Below, piece after piece: positions 1 through 9,987 of a stretch of 64,000 nt of DNA (its first letter is position 1; each line of letters begins with the position of its first letter). The DNA comes from Diabrotica undecimpunctata (taxonomy: Eukaryota > Arthropoda > Insecta > Coleoptera > Chrysomelidae). The notes under the pieces are model-generated. The model did not search any database and was not told the DNA's origin. It worked only from the letters and a program-made list of their open reading frames with translations. Position numbers and translations under genes: made by a program. The stretch covers positions 77,202,757 through 77,266,756 of the forward strand of contig NC_092805.1 in the NCBI RefSeq assembly GCF_040954645.1, written 5' to 3'.

Positions 1-180
1 ATATAAAACGTGACATTCTATCTAGAACATATTCAGTAGTAATGCGTAGGAGAAATAAACATATCTTTCATTAAAATATCTTTTATTATTGAGTTACATA
101 TAGATACAAGTTATATACAACACTGAAACTTTTATATTAAAAAAAAAGACATAGACATGTACAAGTATTGTTTATTTACA

Positions 181-756
181 TTACATTAGTACCAAAAGCA
201 CTTCTTTATAATCTTCCTCCATCTTTAGTAAGCGATTGGGATATGCCAGCCAAAATCGTCCCTTTTTCACAAAACCTAGTAGTTCAAGTAGCGTTTTACT
301 CAGATAACCTCTATTCAAATATCGTATAAGGGTATTTCGTCGATCAGTATTTTTAATTATGTGATGTAATTTAATTTGAACGTCGTCTGTTAATGCCTCA
401 ATTTGTGTTTTTATGTGTAAAAGTCGTTCTTCTCTAAGTATTCGTTCTGCTTCCAATCTCCTTTGATATTCATTTCGCAGGTTTGTCAATTGTTCTTTAC
501 ATGTTTCACATAATATGTACCTAGTCCTAGTATCGATCCAATCGTTCATTTCGAATATTTCTATACAACCGCAAGGTTTTATAGTTTCACTTATTGTCTC
601 ATAAGGCATTGTGTCTCCTAACCAGAGGAATAAATGTAAGAGACTTCTGAAGAGGTATCCGAAACGTTGAAAAAAAGAACTAGCATACTCCAGAGTGCTA
701 TTCTCTGCACACCCAGATACAGAGAGCAACAATAAGGCATGTAAACAGACCAGCAC
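181..756 (-). CDS. Unknown 191-aa protein in the inverted-repeat arm
   Basis: I do not recognise this protein. Seen: a hydrophobic N-terminus (MLVCLHALLLLSVSGCAENS) that looks like a signal peptide, a Cys pair pattern C-G-C about 20 residues ahead of C-E-T-C that could bind a metal, then a charged, probably helical segment rich in Glu/Arg and a basic C-terminal part. A second Met (in GDTMPYET) could be the real start, which would remove the hydrophobic leader. An AATAAA lies within about 15 bases after the stop codon on the coding strand. The right arm holds the same ORF (13526 onward), broken by a DNA transposon. It may be a gene carried by the repeated segment or a chance ORF. Near-identity of the two copies reflects recent duplication and is not by itself proof of selection. 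Confidence 0.45.
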   Translation of the reverse strand: MLVCLHALLLLSVSGCAENSTLEYASSFFQRFGYLFRSLLHLFLWLGDTMPYETISETIKPCGCIEIFEMNDWIDTRTRYILCETCKEQLTNLRNEYQRRLEAERILREERLLHIKTQIEALTDDVQIKLHHIIKNTDRRNTLIRYLNRGYLSKTLLELLGFVKKGRFWLAYPNRLLKMEEDYKEVLLVLM

Positions 757-1402
757 CTTGATTTATACTAATTTCCAAAAAATTGTTAATACAGTTATTT
801 ATACAAAAATCCGAACACACACATCTTCTGACTGAAGAAGTTATTGTGTAATATTAACCGTATTTTTATAAAGCATATATTATATGGATAAAATTATGTA
901 GTATTAATCAAAGAATTGAAATTATATACAGAAGGCAGTTTGGGCAATATTATGTTTTGTAGGTTTGTCTTGTGCTTCGGATCTCTGGTAAGAAATAGTT
1001 ACATAGACTGTACTCGTAAAATATGTTTGCAAGTTAAATGGTCTCGTCCAACAGTACTTGATCCTAACCTTAAATATGATTGGCTATATGTATATGGTTT
1101 TTCCGATGACTAAACGATCTTTCTAACTATTCTTTAAAGGTGTATTTTTCGCTACTTATTATTTAACATTTTAAGTCGTAAATGTATTGCAGTTTCGCTA
1201 AAAAACTTTTTATTCTTTACAATTCTAACATAATATTTCTTAAAAACATATCTTTTAGACTTTTAATTATATACAGATACAAGTTTAGATATTAGAGTTT
1301 TTAATTGTTGTAAGATATTTTCGTTTGAACAAGGCACTTCAAATAGATTCCAATTAAATGATCTTGCTGCAATAACTTTTCTCCAAAAATTGTTAATACA
1401 GT

Positions 1403-1741
1403 TCATCATCATCATCATAAGTGGCTCGACAATCCGTTGTGGATCTTGGCCTGCTCACAAAGAAGTCGCCACTCCTGTCGATTCCTGGCAACTTCCCTCC
1501 ATCTTCTAACCCCTAGAATCTGTAGGTCTTCTTCCACATCATCAATCCATCTCATTCGTGGTCGTCCTCTGCTTCTTGTGCCCTCTGGTTGTGAAAAACC
1601 TCTTCGTGTATTCGTGATCTGACATCCTAGCAATGTGTCCAGCCCATCTAAGTCTCTGCACTTTAACGAATTTCACAATATCTGGATCGGTGTATAACTG
1701 ATACAGTTCAAAGTTGTATCTTCGACGCCATAGCCCATTTT
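1403..1741 (-). pseudogene. RTE-like LINE 3' end, left-arm copy
   Basis: On the minus strand this encodes the C-terminal tail of an RTE-type reverse transcriptase (GRPRMRWIDD, then RRWREVARNRQEW), followed by a short (TGA/ATG)n tail at 1403-1418, typical of RTE LINEs. It is the mirror copy of 12537-12879. A frameshift is present before the GRPR motif (the local ORF reads NTRRGFSQPEGT where the right copy reads a longer upstream frame). The 5' side stops at 1741 exactly where the 121-bp tandem repeats begin, so this copy was truncated by the rearrangement and not by reverse transcription. Confidence 0.85.
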
Positions 1742-2740
1742 ATCGATGGAAAGGGGAGGTGGTAATGATTATGTTAAGATAAAAATCAAACCAAAAGACA
1801 TTGCTAAAAGGACACTAAGCCTGAAACGTCCAAACAACTCAACATACGACAACGTGCAAGGTATCGATGGAAAGGGGAGGTGGTAATGATTATGTTAAGA
1901 TAAAAATCAAACGAAAAGACATTGCTAAAAGGACACTAAGCTTAAAACGTCTAAACAACTCAACGTAAGACAACGTGCAAGATATCGATGGAAATGGTAG
2001 GTGGTAATGAATGTGTAAAAATAAAAAAAAAGGCAAACACAATGCCAAAACTGCATTAAGCTTGAAACGTTCAAACGGTTCAACGTGCAAGGTATTGATG
2101 GATAAGGGAGGTTGTAACGAATATGTTAAGATAAAAATAAAGCGTAAAGACATTGCCCAAAGGACACTAAGCTTGAAACGTCTAAACAACTTAACGTACG
2201 TCAACGTGTAAGGTATCGATGGAAAGGGAAGGTGAGAACGAATATGTTAAGATAAAAAGCAAACGCAAAGACAACGGTACTAAGCTTGAAACGTCTAAAC
2301 AACTCAACGTACGATAATGTGCAAGGTATCGATGGAAAGGGTAGGTGTTATTAAATATGTTAAGATAAAAAGCAAACGCAAAAACAATGCCAAAACGGCA
2401 ATAAGCTTGAAACGTCTAAACAACTCAACGTACAACAACGTGGAAGGTATCGATGGAAAGGGGAGGTGGTAATGAATATGTTAAGATAAAAATAAAACGC
2501 AAAGACATTGTCAAAAAGACACTAAGCTTAAAACATCTAAACAACTTAACGTACGACAACATGTAAAGTATCTATGGAAAGGGGAGGTGGTAATGAATAC
2601 GTTAACAAAAAAAAAAAAAAACAAAGATGACGGTATTGTCAAAAGGACACTAAGCTTGTAAGTCTAAACGGCTCAACGTACAATTGCGTGCAAGGGGTAG
2701 AAATGCAAATATCGATAGAAAAGGGGGTGGTCACGAACAT
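1741..2740. repeat. 121-bp tandem repeat array
   Basis: Eight to nine head-to-tail monomers, each starting TATCGATGGA or a close variant, at 1741, 1862, 1983, 2093, 2214, 2327, 2448, 2569 and 2710. Spacing is mostly 121 bp, with 110, 113 and 141 as exceptions. Other constant words are GGGAGGTGGTAATGA, ACACTAAGCTTGAAACG and CTAAACAACTCAACGTACG. Divergence grows to the right. One to two further copies lie at 9079-9275, on the far side of the pogo and RTE insertions. Confidence 0.92.
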
Positions 2741-4246
2741 GCTAAAACAAAACACAAATGCATAAACATTGCCAAAACTACACTACAGCAAATCTCTGTT
2801 ATTAGTTATTAGTCAGATTACTACGTTAACTGAAAGAGGAGCGATATTTAATACGTAAACACAAAAAACAAAAGACAAAGACATTGTCAAAACGGCACTA
2901 TATAGGATCTTTGTTGCTACTAATCGGATATAGAAAATAATAATCAAAGCAGTCTACATGCAAACATTAAAAAACATCGAAAATCATGAGCGGCAACACG
3001 TAATAAAAATATTTTAAAAAACATCAAAAATCATGAAAGGCAACACGCAAAAAGTAATAAACACATACAGCCAAGAAAATAATATTCACAAGCAGTACAC
3101 ATCAAAGAAAATACGGTTAAAATACATACTCAATTATGCAAACGAGACATGAACCTGTAAATTAACAACACAGAATTGTAAAAACGTAGCGAGTACATAC
3201 CCAGACAGGCGTAATCTTTGAAAAAAAAAAAACGAGAGACAACCAAACAAAAATTTGTGAAATATGCTCAAATACAACAAAACTATGTTAAATACTGTCA
3301 AAATAAATACCTGCAAAGAAAAATGAACAAAGTATAGCGTGAACAATGGTAAAATATAATAAACTATGTAAACTACAGTAAAAAAAAACACCCTACAAAG
3401 AAAGAAGAAGCAAAAAAAATAACATAAAACATAACAGAAGAGGTACTAGTGTGTACAACAATTAAAAAAAAGTAATAAACACGTACTGAGGGCTAGCAAA
3501 TAATGTTCAACTAAAATCGACATACAATAAAGTAATATCGATGGATAGGAACTAATGATCAAAGCAGTCGACATACAATAAAAAATACATTTGAAAAACA
3601 TCAAACTTATAAGAGGCGACACGCAAAAAGTAATAAGCACCAATCGACTAATAGGAAATAATGATCAAAGCATGAAATGATCAATGAAAATACATTAAAA
3701 AATATCAAAATTATAAGAGGAAACATACAAAACAGTAATAAACACCTACCCGTCGGAAAGGTAATAAAATACAGTTAATACAATAAAACATATTGAATTA
3801 TGCTAAAAACGAGACATGAGACAGACAATTAGCGACAAATAGCAAAGAACATCAAAAAACGTTTACAAATACCTGAGTACATATCCGATAGATGTAAATA
3901 CACTCAAACTATATAAACTACAGTTAAAAAATAATTACCTACAAAGAAATAAACGAAAAAAATATATATAACGAACAAACATATCTTAAAACAGAAGAGG
4001 TGCTAATATGTAAAATAAGAGGGGTTACAATCTCACGGCAAAATACCGTCTAATAAAAAAAGCAAAGGGCAAGCCGCCTAAACACAATAACAATAAAATA
4101 AATTATTAAAAATAATTATTTCTAGCAGCCGTAAAAAGAAATAATGCATAAAGTCAACGAAATACCGTGAAAAATACATGAAAAACATCAAAAACATACA
4201 CACAAAATGTAAAAAAATAGAAAAAAGCAATCTAGCATTTAACATG
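2741..4246. other. Degenerate A-rich repeats, no gene
   Basis: Strongly A-rich on the plus strand. Phrases such as AGTAATAAACAC (near 3049, 3467, 3734) and AACATCAAAAATCATGA recur at irregular intervals, so this is probably an older, diverged tandem array. The same flavour resumes after the pogo element. ORFs here are short and without recognisable motifs. Confidence 0.6.
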
Positions 4247-4248
4247 TA

Positions 4249-4700
4249 GGGGAAGAGGGGGCACAGTGTTACACGGGGTACAATGTTAAATTCTCCGCCA
4301 TCTTCTTAAAGTTGAACTTAAAACCGTACCGTCGTCGTCGTAGTTACTTTCCGTTATTTGTTAACAGTAGGTGTGTTTGTAGACCGTCACTGTACATTTG
4401 AGTGAAAATATAAGTGTTTTTCTGTTTTTGTACCACCAAAGTAAGTAAATGATACGTATTAAAAACTGTTTTAACTCTTAGTAAATAAATATTACACATT
4501 GTATTGATATATATTACTATAAATGCGTCTTGTAGCTACACACTCGTAGGACTAACATAACCCCAAAAATTCGTGACTCGGCAAAAATATTATTTGAATG
4601 TAAAAACGTCGTTCGGGGCACAGAGTTACAACTTATGAAGGGGTACAGTGTTACACTACTTAGGCGTGGGGAACAGTGTGATATTTCATTTTTTGCTAGA
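4249..4700. promoter_or_regulatory. Left TIR plus subterminal transposase-binding-like repeats
   Basis: After the 25-bp TIR, diverged copies of the same core recur: GGGGTACAATGTTAAA (about 4276), GGGGCACAGAGTTACAAC (about 4616), GGGGTACAGTGTTACAC (about 4639) and GGGGAACAGTGTGATA (about 4669). Complementary copies occur near the right end (about 7133-7190). Repeated subterminal motifs like these often bind the transposase HTH domain; that role is inferred here. Confidence 0.7.
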
Positions 4701-4860
4701 AAAACAATGAAAATATGCATGATGTACAATACTAATTTTGTACTAAATTGCATATGGTAGTAGTAAGATGTTTTATTTACTTTTGTATTTTTATTTCAGA
4801 ATCAAAATGGTTCGTAACAGATAATCCATCAGAAAAATAGCCTCATTTACCCATGATACA

Positions 4861-6753
4861 ATGAAAACGGCCGTTCATAATGTAGTTAATAACGGATGGT
4901 CAGTAAGGGCAGCAGCCATTCAAGCTAATATAATTCATATGACTCTAAAAAGATATGTTGATAAATACAAAGCTTTGTCTGAAGAAGAGCGAGTAAATTT
5001 CAGATTTACGCCAAACTATGAAATAAATCAAGTTTTCTCGAAAGAGCTAGAAGATCAACTAAGAGATTATTTGATTATAGCTTGTAAAATGCACCATGGC
5101 TTAACCAGAAAGAATGTAATGCAGTTTGCATATGAATTGGCTGTGAAAAATAATCTTAAGTATCCAAATTTATGGAACGAAAATAAACAGGCTGGAGTAG
5201 ACTGGTTGTACGGTTATATGAAACGATACTCCCAGCTATCCATAAGAAAACCTGAGGCGACTAGTCTGAGTCGTGCAACCAGTTTCAACAAAACAAATAT
5301 TAACGAATTTTTTGACAATTTGGTAAGTGCTTTTAAAAAATTTCGCAATGGTCCAAGTCCAGAAAATATCTACAATTTGGATGAGACAGCACTTACCACT
5401 GTTCACAATCCTCCAAATGTAGTAGGTCCGAAAGGCTTAAAACAAATTGGACAAGTAACTTCAGGTGAAAGAGGGGTATTGGTGACGGTATGCTGTTTTA
5501 TTAATGCAATAGGTAATTCTGTACCGCCCTTCCTTGTATTTCCCAGAGTTCATTTTAAGGACAGAATGTTGAAGGGAGCACCTCCTGGATCTGCAGGAGC
5601 AGCAGTAAAAACAGGTTGGGTCAACGGAGAAGTCTTCATCGACATATTGAGACATCTCCATCATTTTACAAAATCATCTTCAGAATCTCCCATACTACTA
5701 ATTTTGGATAACCATGAGTCGCACATTACAATTGCTTCATTGGAATTTTGTAAGTCTAACGGAATTATACTTTTAACTTTACCCCCACACACAAGCGGAA
5801 AACTTCAACCTTTAGATAAAGCATTATATAAGTCATTAAAAACTCACTTTAATAAAGCCTGCAATGATTGGATGATAACTAATCCTGGCAAAACAATAAC
5901 TATCTATGAAATAGCTGAACTCTTGGGCAAAGCATATCCACTTGCGTTTATTCCAAACAACATTATTAGTGGATTTAAGTCAACTGGAATTTGGCCATTG
6001 AATCGGCAGATCTTCTCTGAAGACGATTTTCTAGCATCTGCAGTAACTGACCGACCGTTTCCCGTAGAGCAGATGACAAATGAAACAGCTACGTTACCAA
6101 TAAAACAAGTCGTTACTGAAACGCCTGATATGGCACCACAGCTAGTCAATAATGAAACTGCTGAGATAAAAACACATCAAATACCTGAGATAATGCCTGT
6201 GGCAACTGCATCATTTCAGCTGCCTTCATGTTCGGCAATATCCTCAGAAGTTCCGTCAACTTCATCATGGTTGTCATCGCTAGTCTCTCCAGAACAAGTT
6301 CGCCCTTTTCCTCGAGCAGAAGATAGAAAAGAAGGAAGAGGAAAGAACCGAAAACGTAAAAGTCAAATATTAACAAATACACCTATTAAAGACGCACTAA
6401 TTGCTGATCTAAACGTAAGGCATGAGAAGAACGCAACTAGAAAACGCGGTGAAATAAACACGTCAAAAAAATGTGGTAAAACAAAAATGTCTGTCTTACA
6501 TAAAAGGATTCAGAAACAGACATCAGCGTCAGAAGACGAAGAGTCGCCTAATAAAGATGAAAATGACAGAAAGCGAAAAGAAGTTGTAAAAAGAAACGTT
6601 TTTCAATCAAATACACGTAAACTTCAAGATATGGAAGATTCTTCTGACTCAGAGAAATCGGAAGAATCTTTCTCTTGTGCTGATAGTGAATCAAGTATGG
6701 GATCGTTTATAAGTCATAGACGAAGAGATATCCCAAATGGATTACGACGATAA
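4861..6753 (+). CDS. pogo/jerky-like DDE transposase, main frame
   Basis: 630 codons in this frame. Order seen: N-terminal pipsqueak-type HTH (VVNNGWSVRAAAIQANI, residues ~7-35), a CENP-B-type DNA-binding HTH (about 55-125, with WLYGYMKRYSQLSIRKPE), then a DDE_1 catalytic domain. Likely catalytic Asp residues are 174 (NLDETA), 283 (LILDNHESH) and 319 (LQPLD), giving a D-D-35-D spacing as in pogo. The C-terminal third is charged and Ser-rich. The family start is more likely the ATG at 4807: translation from there is in frame with this ORF but meets TAA at 4822 after five codons, so the annotated ATG at 4861 loses about 18 residues. The C-terminal domain lies in another frame (6737-7048). The role would be cut-and-paste transposition in the nucleus. 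Confidence 0.9.
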   Translation: MKTAVHNVVNNGWSVRAAAIQANIIHMTLKRYVDKYKALSEEERVNFRFTPNYEINQVFSKELEDQLRDYLIIACKMHHGLTRKNVMQFAYELAVKNNLKYPNLWNENKQAGVDWLYGYMKRYSQLSIRKPEATSLSRATSFNKTNINEFFDNLVSAFKKFRNGPSPENIYNLDETALTTVHNPPNVVGPKGLKQIGQVTSGERGVLVTVCCFINAIGNSVPPFLVFPRVHFKDRMLKGAPPGSAGAAVKTGWVNGEVFIDILRHLHHFTKSSSESPILLILDNHESHITIASLEFCKSNGIILLTLPPHTSGKLQPLDKALYKSLKTHFNKACNDWMITNPGKTITIYEIAELLGKAYPLAFIPNNIISGFKSTGIWPLNRQIFSEDDFLASAVTDRPFPVEQMTNETATLPIKQVVTETPDMAPQLVNNETAEIKTHQIPEIMPVATASFQLPSCSAISSEVPSTSSWLSSLVSPEQVRPFPRAEDRKEGRGKNRKRKSQILTNTPIKDALIADLNVRHEKNATRKRGEINTSKKCGKTKMSVLHKRIQKQTSASEDEESPNKDENDRKRKEVVKRNVFQSNTRKLQDMEDSSDSEKSEESFSCADSESSMGSFISHRRRDIPNGLRR

Positions 6754-7048
6754 TAAAGAAATAAACGTTGGCGATTATGTTCTCATTAAAGAAGGTATCT
6801 CAAAAGGCATAGAAATATTGTCTATAGGACATATTATTGGCAAAACTGAAACTACAGTGAAAGTTACCTATATCCGTCGTTTATTTCCCAAGTTCACATT
6901 TATTTCCTCCAATGAAAACTACGTATTTAATGTCTCCCAAGTTGTTTTAAAATTACCAACTCCCAAACCTTCAGGCCAGACAGCACGCAGAAGTGAAATG
7001 CTGGTGTTTCCCGTAGATTTTCAAAATTATTATAATGTATTAAAATAA
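6737..7048 (+). pseudogene. C-terminal domain of the pogo transposase, frameshifted
   Basis: This 103-codon frame overlaps the end of the main transposase frame by 17 nt and is shifted by one base. It encodes a compact beta-rich looking segment (INVGDYVLIKE, ILSIGHIIGK, VKVTYIRR, ending MLVFPVDFQNYY) of the kind found at the C-terminus of many insect jerky/pogo-like proteins. The acidic/Ser-rich linker just upstream ends in a short out-of-frame tail (RRRDIPNGLRR), so I infer one ancestral protein broken by a single indel near 6725-6735. AATAAA overlaps the stop codon region, and the element's right end follows. Confidence 0.7.
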
Positions 7049-7379
7049 ATTTTATATTATTTGTATGTAGAGTTACGACAAATAAATGGTATTTAATATA
7101 AAATTCTCATTAATCACTTCAGTATTCCTTGTGTAACAGTGTACCCCATAGTATATAACACTGTTCCCCACTAGTGGGGCACAATGTTACAATTGTATTT
7201 TCTCTACAAAATCGTTTTTACCGACTAGTCATGTAAGTTTTTCCTATAGTTGATTATATAATAGTATGCGTCAAATCCAAACGAGTTCTAAATTATTAAA
7301 AATTTTATTTTTAATGAAATCCTGTCAAAATGACATCAAATAAAAACATTTATGTAACACTGTGCCCCCTCTTCCCCTA

Positions 7380-8220
7380 ATTGTAGCAATAAAAACATCA
7401 AAAAGGACAAGAGGTGTTATACATAAACAAAAATTACTTGTCACCATCCGACGGCAAAAGAAATTAGTGCATAAGTCGTCGAAATACAGTAAAAACACAG
7501 AAATATCTACCAAAATACTGCTAAGGGTAAAGATAAAAACAGTGCCAAAATACTAGAGTAGAACTAGACGTTCTTTGGAAAAAATGAGACAACCGAACGA
7601 AAATCTGTGAACTATGCTCAAATACAATAAACTTATGTAAACTGCTGTCGCAAATAAAGAACTGCAAAGAAATAAACAAATATACAGGGGTGATATAAAA
7701 AAACTACATGTAAATTATTGTCAAAAATAAACACCTGCAAAGAAAAGAAGCAAAATCTAAAGTGAAAAAAAAAAATTTTGAAATATAATAAAAATATTTA
7801 AAATACAGTCACAAAACACTATTTGCGAAAACACTCACACTACGGCTGCAGAAGCTTGGATATTGTCTATGTACAGAACACATCGACCCCAGTGTTCTCA
7901 GAAAATAACACAGAAACAGTAGACACACTAACAGTGGATGTATGTTGCAGATGCTACAGACTCTGTCACTGTAGTGTCACACGCCGTTTGTACCGTTAAA
8001 TATCACAAAATACTAGCGGTGTGTAACAATATAGTTTCTGAAGGATACGACGTTTAATTTTGATGACTGAACACTTACATACTGATTTGAAAACTGTACA
8101 ACCAAGTGCTTCCAGCCCATGCATTGATAACAAAAAACCGATAACTTGAAAAAACACATAAACATGTTTACTATTTTGGCGAATTTTCTAGGCTGGGATT
8201 ATGAACAAATAATGGATCAC
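7380..8220. other. A-rich degenerate repeats, no gene
   Basis: Continuation of the sequence interrupted by the pogo element: plus-strand A-rich phrases similar to 2741-4246 (AATACAATAAACTTATG, AAATAAAGAACTGCAAAG). No coding region or RNA gene recognised. Confidence 0.5.
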
Positions 8221-8232
8221 ACAATATTCTTT

Positions 8233-8749
8233 TAATCTAAATCAAAAATAGTCTCAATACAAGCAAAAATAAGAGTGTATAAAATAATAATAATTCGTCC
8301 CACAATAACGTATGGAAGCGAGACATGGACTCTGAACCAGCGGGAAACGACAAAATTACTGGTACTGGAAAGAAAGATACTGCGGACTATCTATGGGCCT
8401 TGCAGAGAAGAGACAACAGGAGAATGGAGAAGAAGACACAATGATGAATTCCAGACAGTTTGTGGAGATGAAAATATAGTACGCTACATTAAAGTAAACC
8501 GAATAAGATGGGCGGGCTATGTACTAAGATCGAGTGACGAAAGACTCCTGAACGCCACATTCTGGGAAAGGCCCGATGGCAGAAGGTCAGTTGGTCGCCC
8601 AAGAAAGAGATGGAGTAGCCAGTGATCTACGCAAAATGGGAATACAGCAATGGGAAATAGCTACTCAGGACCGACAACAATGGAGGGAAATAGTAAACGC
8701 GGCCAAGACTCACATAGAGTTGTAGAGCCAAATGATGATGATGATTATG
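8233..8749 (+). pseudogene. 5'-truncated RTE-like LINE insertion with target duplication
   Basis: Encodes the last ~150 residues of an RTE-like reverse transcriptase: IIRPTITYGSETWTL, then LERKILRTIYGP, RIRWAGYVLR, GRRSVGRPRKRW, followed after a frameshift by QQWEIATQDRQQWRE, then a stop and a (ATG)n tail at about 8731-8747. The 12-bp direct repeat ACAATATTCTTT lies immediately before (8221-8232) and after (8750-8761), so both ends of the insertion are defined. The 5' truncation to about 0.5 kb is normal for target-primed reverse transcription. Confidence 0.92.
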
Positions 8750-8761
8750 ACAATATTCTTT

Positions 8762-9078
8762 CAGGAATTGCGGTTTTCGATCTAACCACGAGACTGTAAG
8801 AAAACGATAACTAGTAATGTACTACACAAAAACAATTAAATTTATCATCTATAGTTTTAAATGAAATTAGGAAATAACAATTACCTAAATATGCCAAATA
8901 GCCAATAAGGCCTGTCGTTCGATAGATCCAATAATATGTTATTTTTATTGGCAAAAAAAAATCAACCGAATCGACTGCTTTGACAAAACACAAAAAATAT
9001 GTGTAATAGAACCACCGAAAGACCAAAAAACCGATATTATCGATCAAAAAAACCAATAGTGATCGATAGGGTCTGTGA
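8762..9078. other. AT-rich spacer, no gene
   Basis: Contains short repeated words (ACCGATATTATCGATC, CAATAGTGATCGAT) but no coding or RNA signal that I can support. Confidence 0.4.
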
Positions 9079-9275
9079 CAAGCAAACGCAAGGACAATGC
9101 CAAAACGGCACTAAGCTTGAAACGTCCAAACGGCTCAACACCCAATAACGTGCAAGGTATCGATGGAACGGGGAGGTGGTAACGAATATGTTAAGATAAA
9201 AATAAAACGCAAAGATATTGAAAAAACGGTACTAAGCTTGTAAATTCCAAATGACTCAACGTACAACAATCTGCT
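9079..9275. repeat. Right-hand copies of the 121-bp repeat
   Basis: One complete and one partial monomer of the family at 1741-2740, same orientation: AAACGGCACTAAGCTTGAAACG, GTGCAAGG, then TATCGATGG at 9158. These are the far edge of the array that now contains the pogo and RTE insertions. Confidence 0.85.
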
Positions 9276-9390
9276 ACTAAATGACATCGACAAATAGAAT
9301 ACCATTTTACGTTAGGAGCATATACTAGAAGAGCAAAGTCACTCTCATTTAAGATTAAATGATACCATTCTCTTGGTGACTCTTCGTAAT

Positions 9391-9418
9391 CATTTACCAT
9401 CTAAATAGATGGTAAATG
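9391..9418. repeat. Perfect 12-bp hairpin
   Basis: CATTTACCATCT, a 4-base AAAT loop, then the exact complement AGATGGTAAATG. No T-run or gene next to it, so a terminator role is not supported. Confidence 0.85.
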
Positions 9419-9432
9419 TATTAGGTTAGATG

Positions 9433-9537
9433 GTCTCTGCGTACCTCTGTCTACGTGTTACAGATGGTTCTGTGTGCCTCTGCATGTCTCTGCGTACCTC
9501 TGTCTACGTATCACAGATGGCTCTGTGTGTCTCTGCG
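9433..9537. repeat. 53-bp tandem duplication
   Basis: GTCTCTGCGTACCTCTGTCT begins at 9433 and again at 9486, with the following ~30 bases (CAGATGG, CTGTGTG) also repeated with few changes. Confidence 0.85.
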
Positions 9538-9735
9538 TCGAATATCACTTCATTCATGTCATTTCACGTGACATTTCACGTGAAATGTCACGTCCTGCGT
9601 CGAATGTCACGTGATTCATGTAAACGTCAAATGCCACGTTATAAACGTCACATTTTTACATGAAGACGTCACGCGTCACGTCAAAACGTCACGCATCACG
9701 TCAAAAACGTCACGTTTTAAAGTCAACACGTCACA
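9538..9735. repeat. ACGT-rich short repeats, first block
   Basis: Loose iterations of CGTCGAATGTCACGTC and CACGTCAAAACGTCACG. The same words build the block at 15661-15935, outside the inverted repeat on the right. Both blocks probably belong to one repeat family. Confidence 0.75.
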
Positions 9736-9987
9736 CCTTACATATGGATAACATGAGAGTAAAGCGTCTTTTCGTCTCTTGAGTAAAGTTAGCGACGGTT
9801 GAGCGATGGTTAATTTATTAGGTTAGGTGGTGCCGCGAAGCGACCCGACAAGCGACCCGCGAAGCGACAAGCGACGAAATAAAAAGACTCATAGCAATAG
9901 CAAACAGAACTGTTCACGGCCTCCAGAGACATTTAAAAAATAAAAATATAAAACGTGCACTAAAGCTTAATATATACAGGACCTTAA

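Larger units (their letters stand above)
1..1741. repeat. Left arm of a giant inverted repeat
   Basis: Reverse complement of 12537-15220 once a 939-bp insertion in the right arm is removed. Base 1 pairs with 15220 and the inner limit is at about 1741/12537, where left-arm LINE sequence stops abruptly at the first 121-bp tandem repeat. The two arms differ at only a few sites by eye: the ORF copies differ at about four residues, and a 65-codon ORF (916-1113) is identical in both. Because the left arm reaches the window edge, the true outer end is not visible. Either a recent inverted duplication or the terminal repeats of a composite element would explain it. Confidence 0.93.
4249..7377 (+). 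mobile_element. pogo-type DNA transposon, 3,129 bp
   Basis: Bounded by 25-bp terminal inverted repeats that match perfectly: the left one begins GGGGAAGAGGGGGCACAGTG at 4249 and the right one is its complement ending at 7377. A TA dinucleotide flanks both sides (4247-4248 and 7378-7379), the target duplication expected for the Tc1/mariner/pogo superfamily. Inside are a long transposase frame with HTH and DDE regions and, near both ends, several diverged copies of the GGGGYACARTGTTACA motif. The perfect TIRs suggest a fairly recent insertion. The transposase itself carries an early stop codon and a C-terminal frameshift, so this copy is probably not autonomous. Confidence 0.95.

Noticed and set aside
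916..1113. 65-codon ORF conserved exactly in both arms (also 13169-13366)
   Set aside because: Conservation follows from arm duplication; composition and lack of motifs give no support for coding.
9391..9418. Hairpin as transcription terminator
   Set aside because: No gene ends nearby and factor-independent terminators of this type are not expected in an insect nuclear genome.
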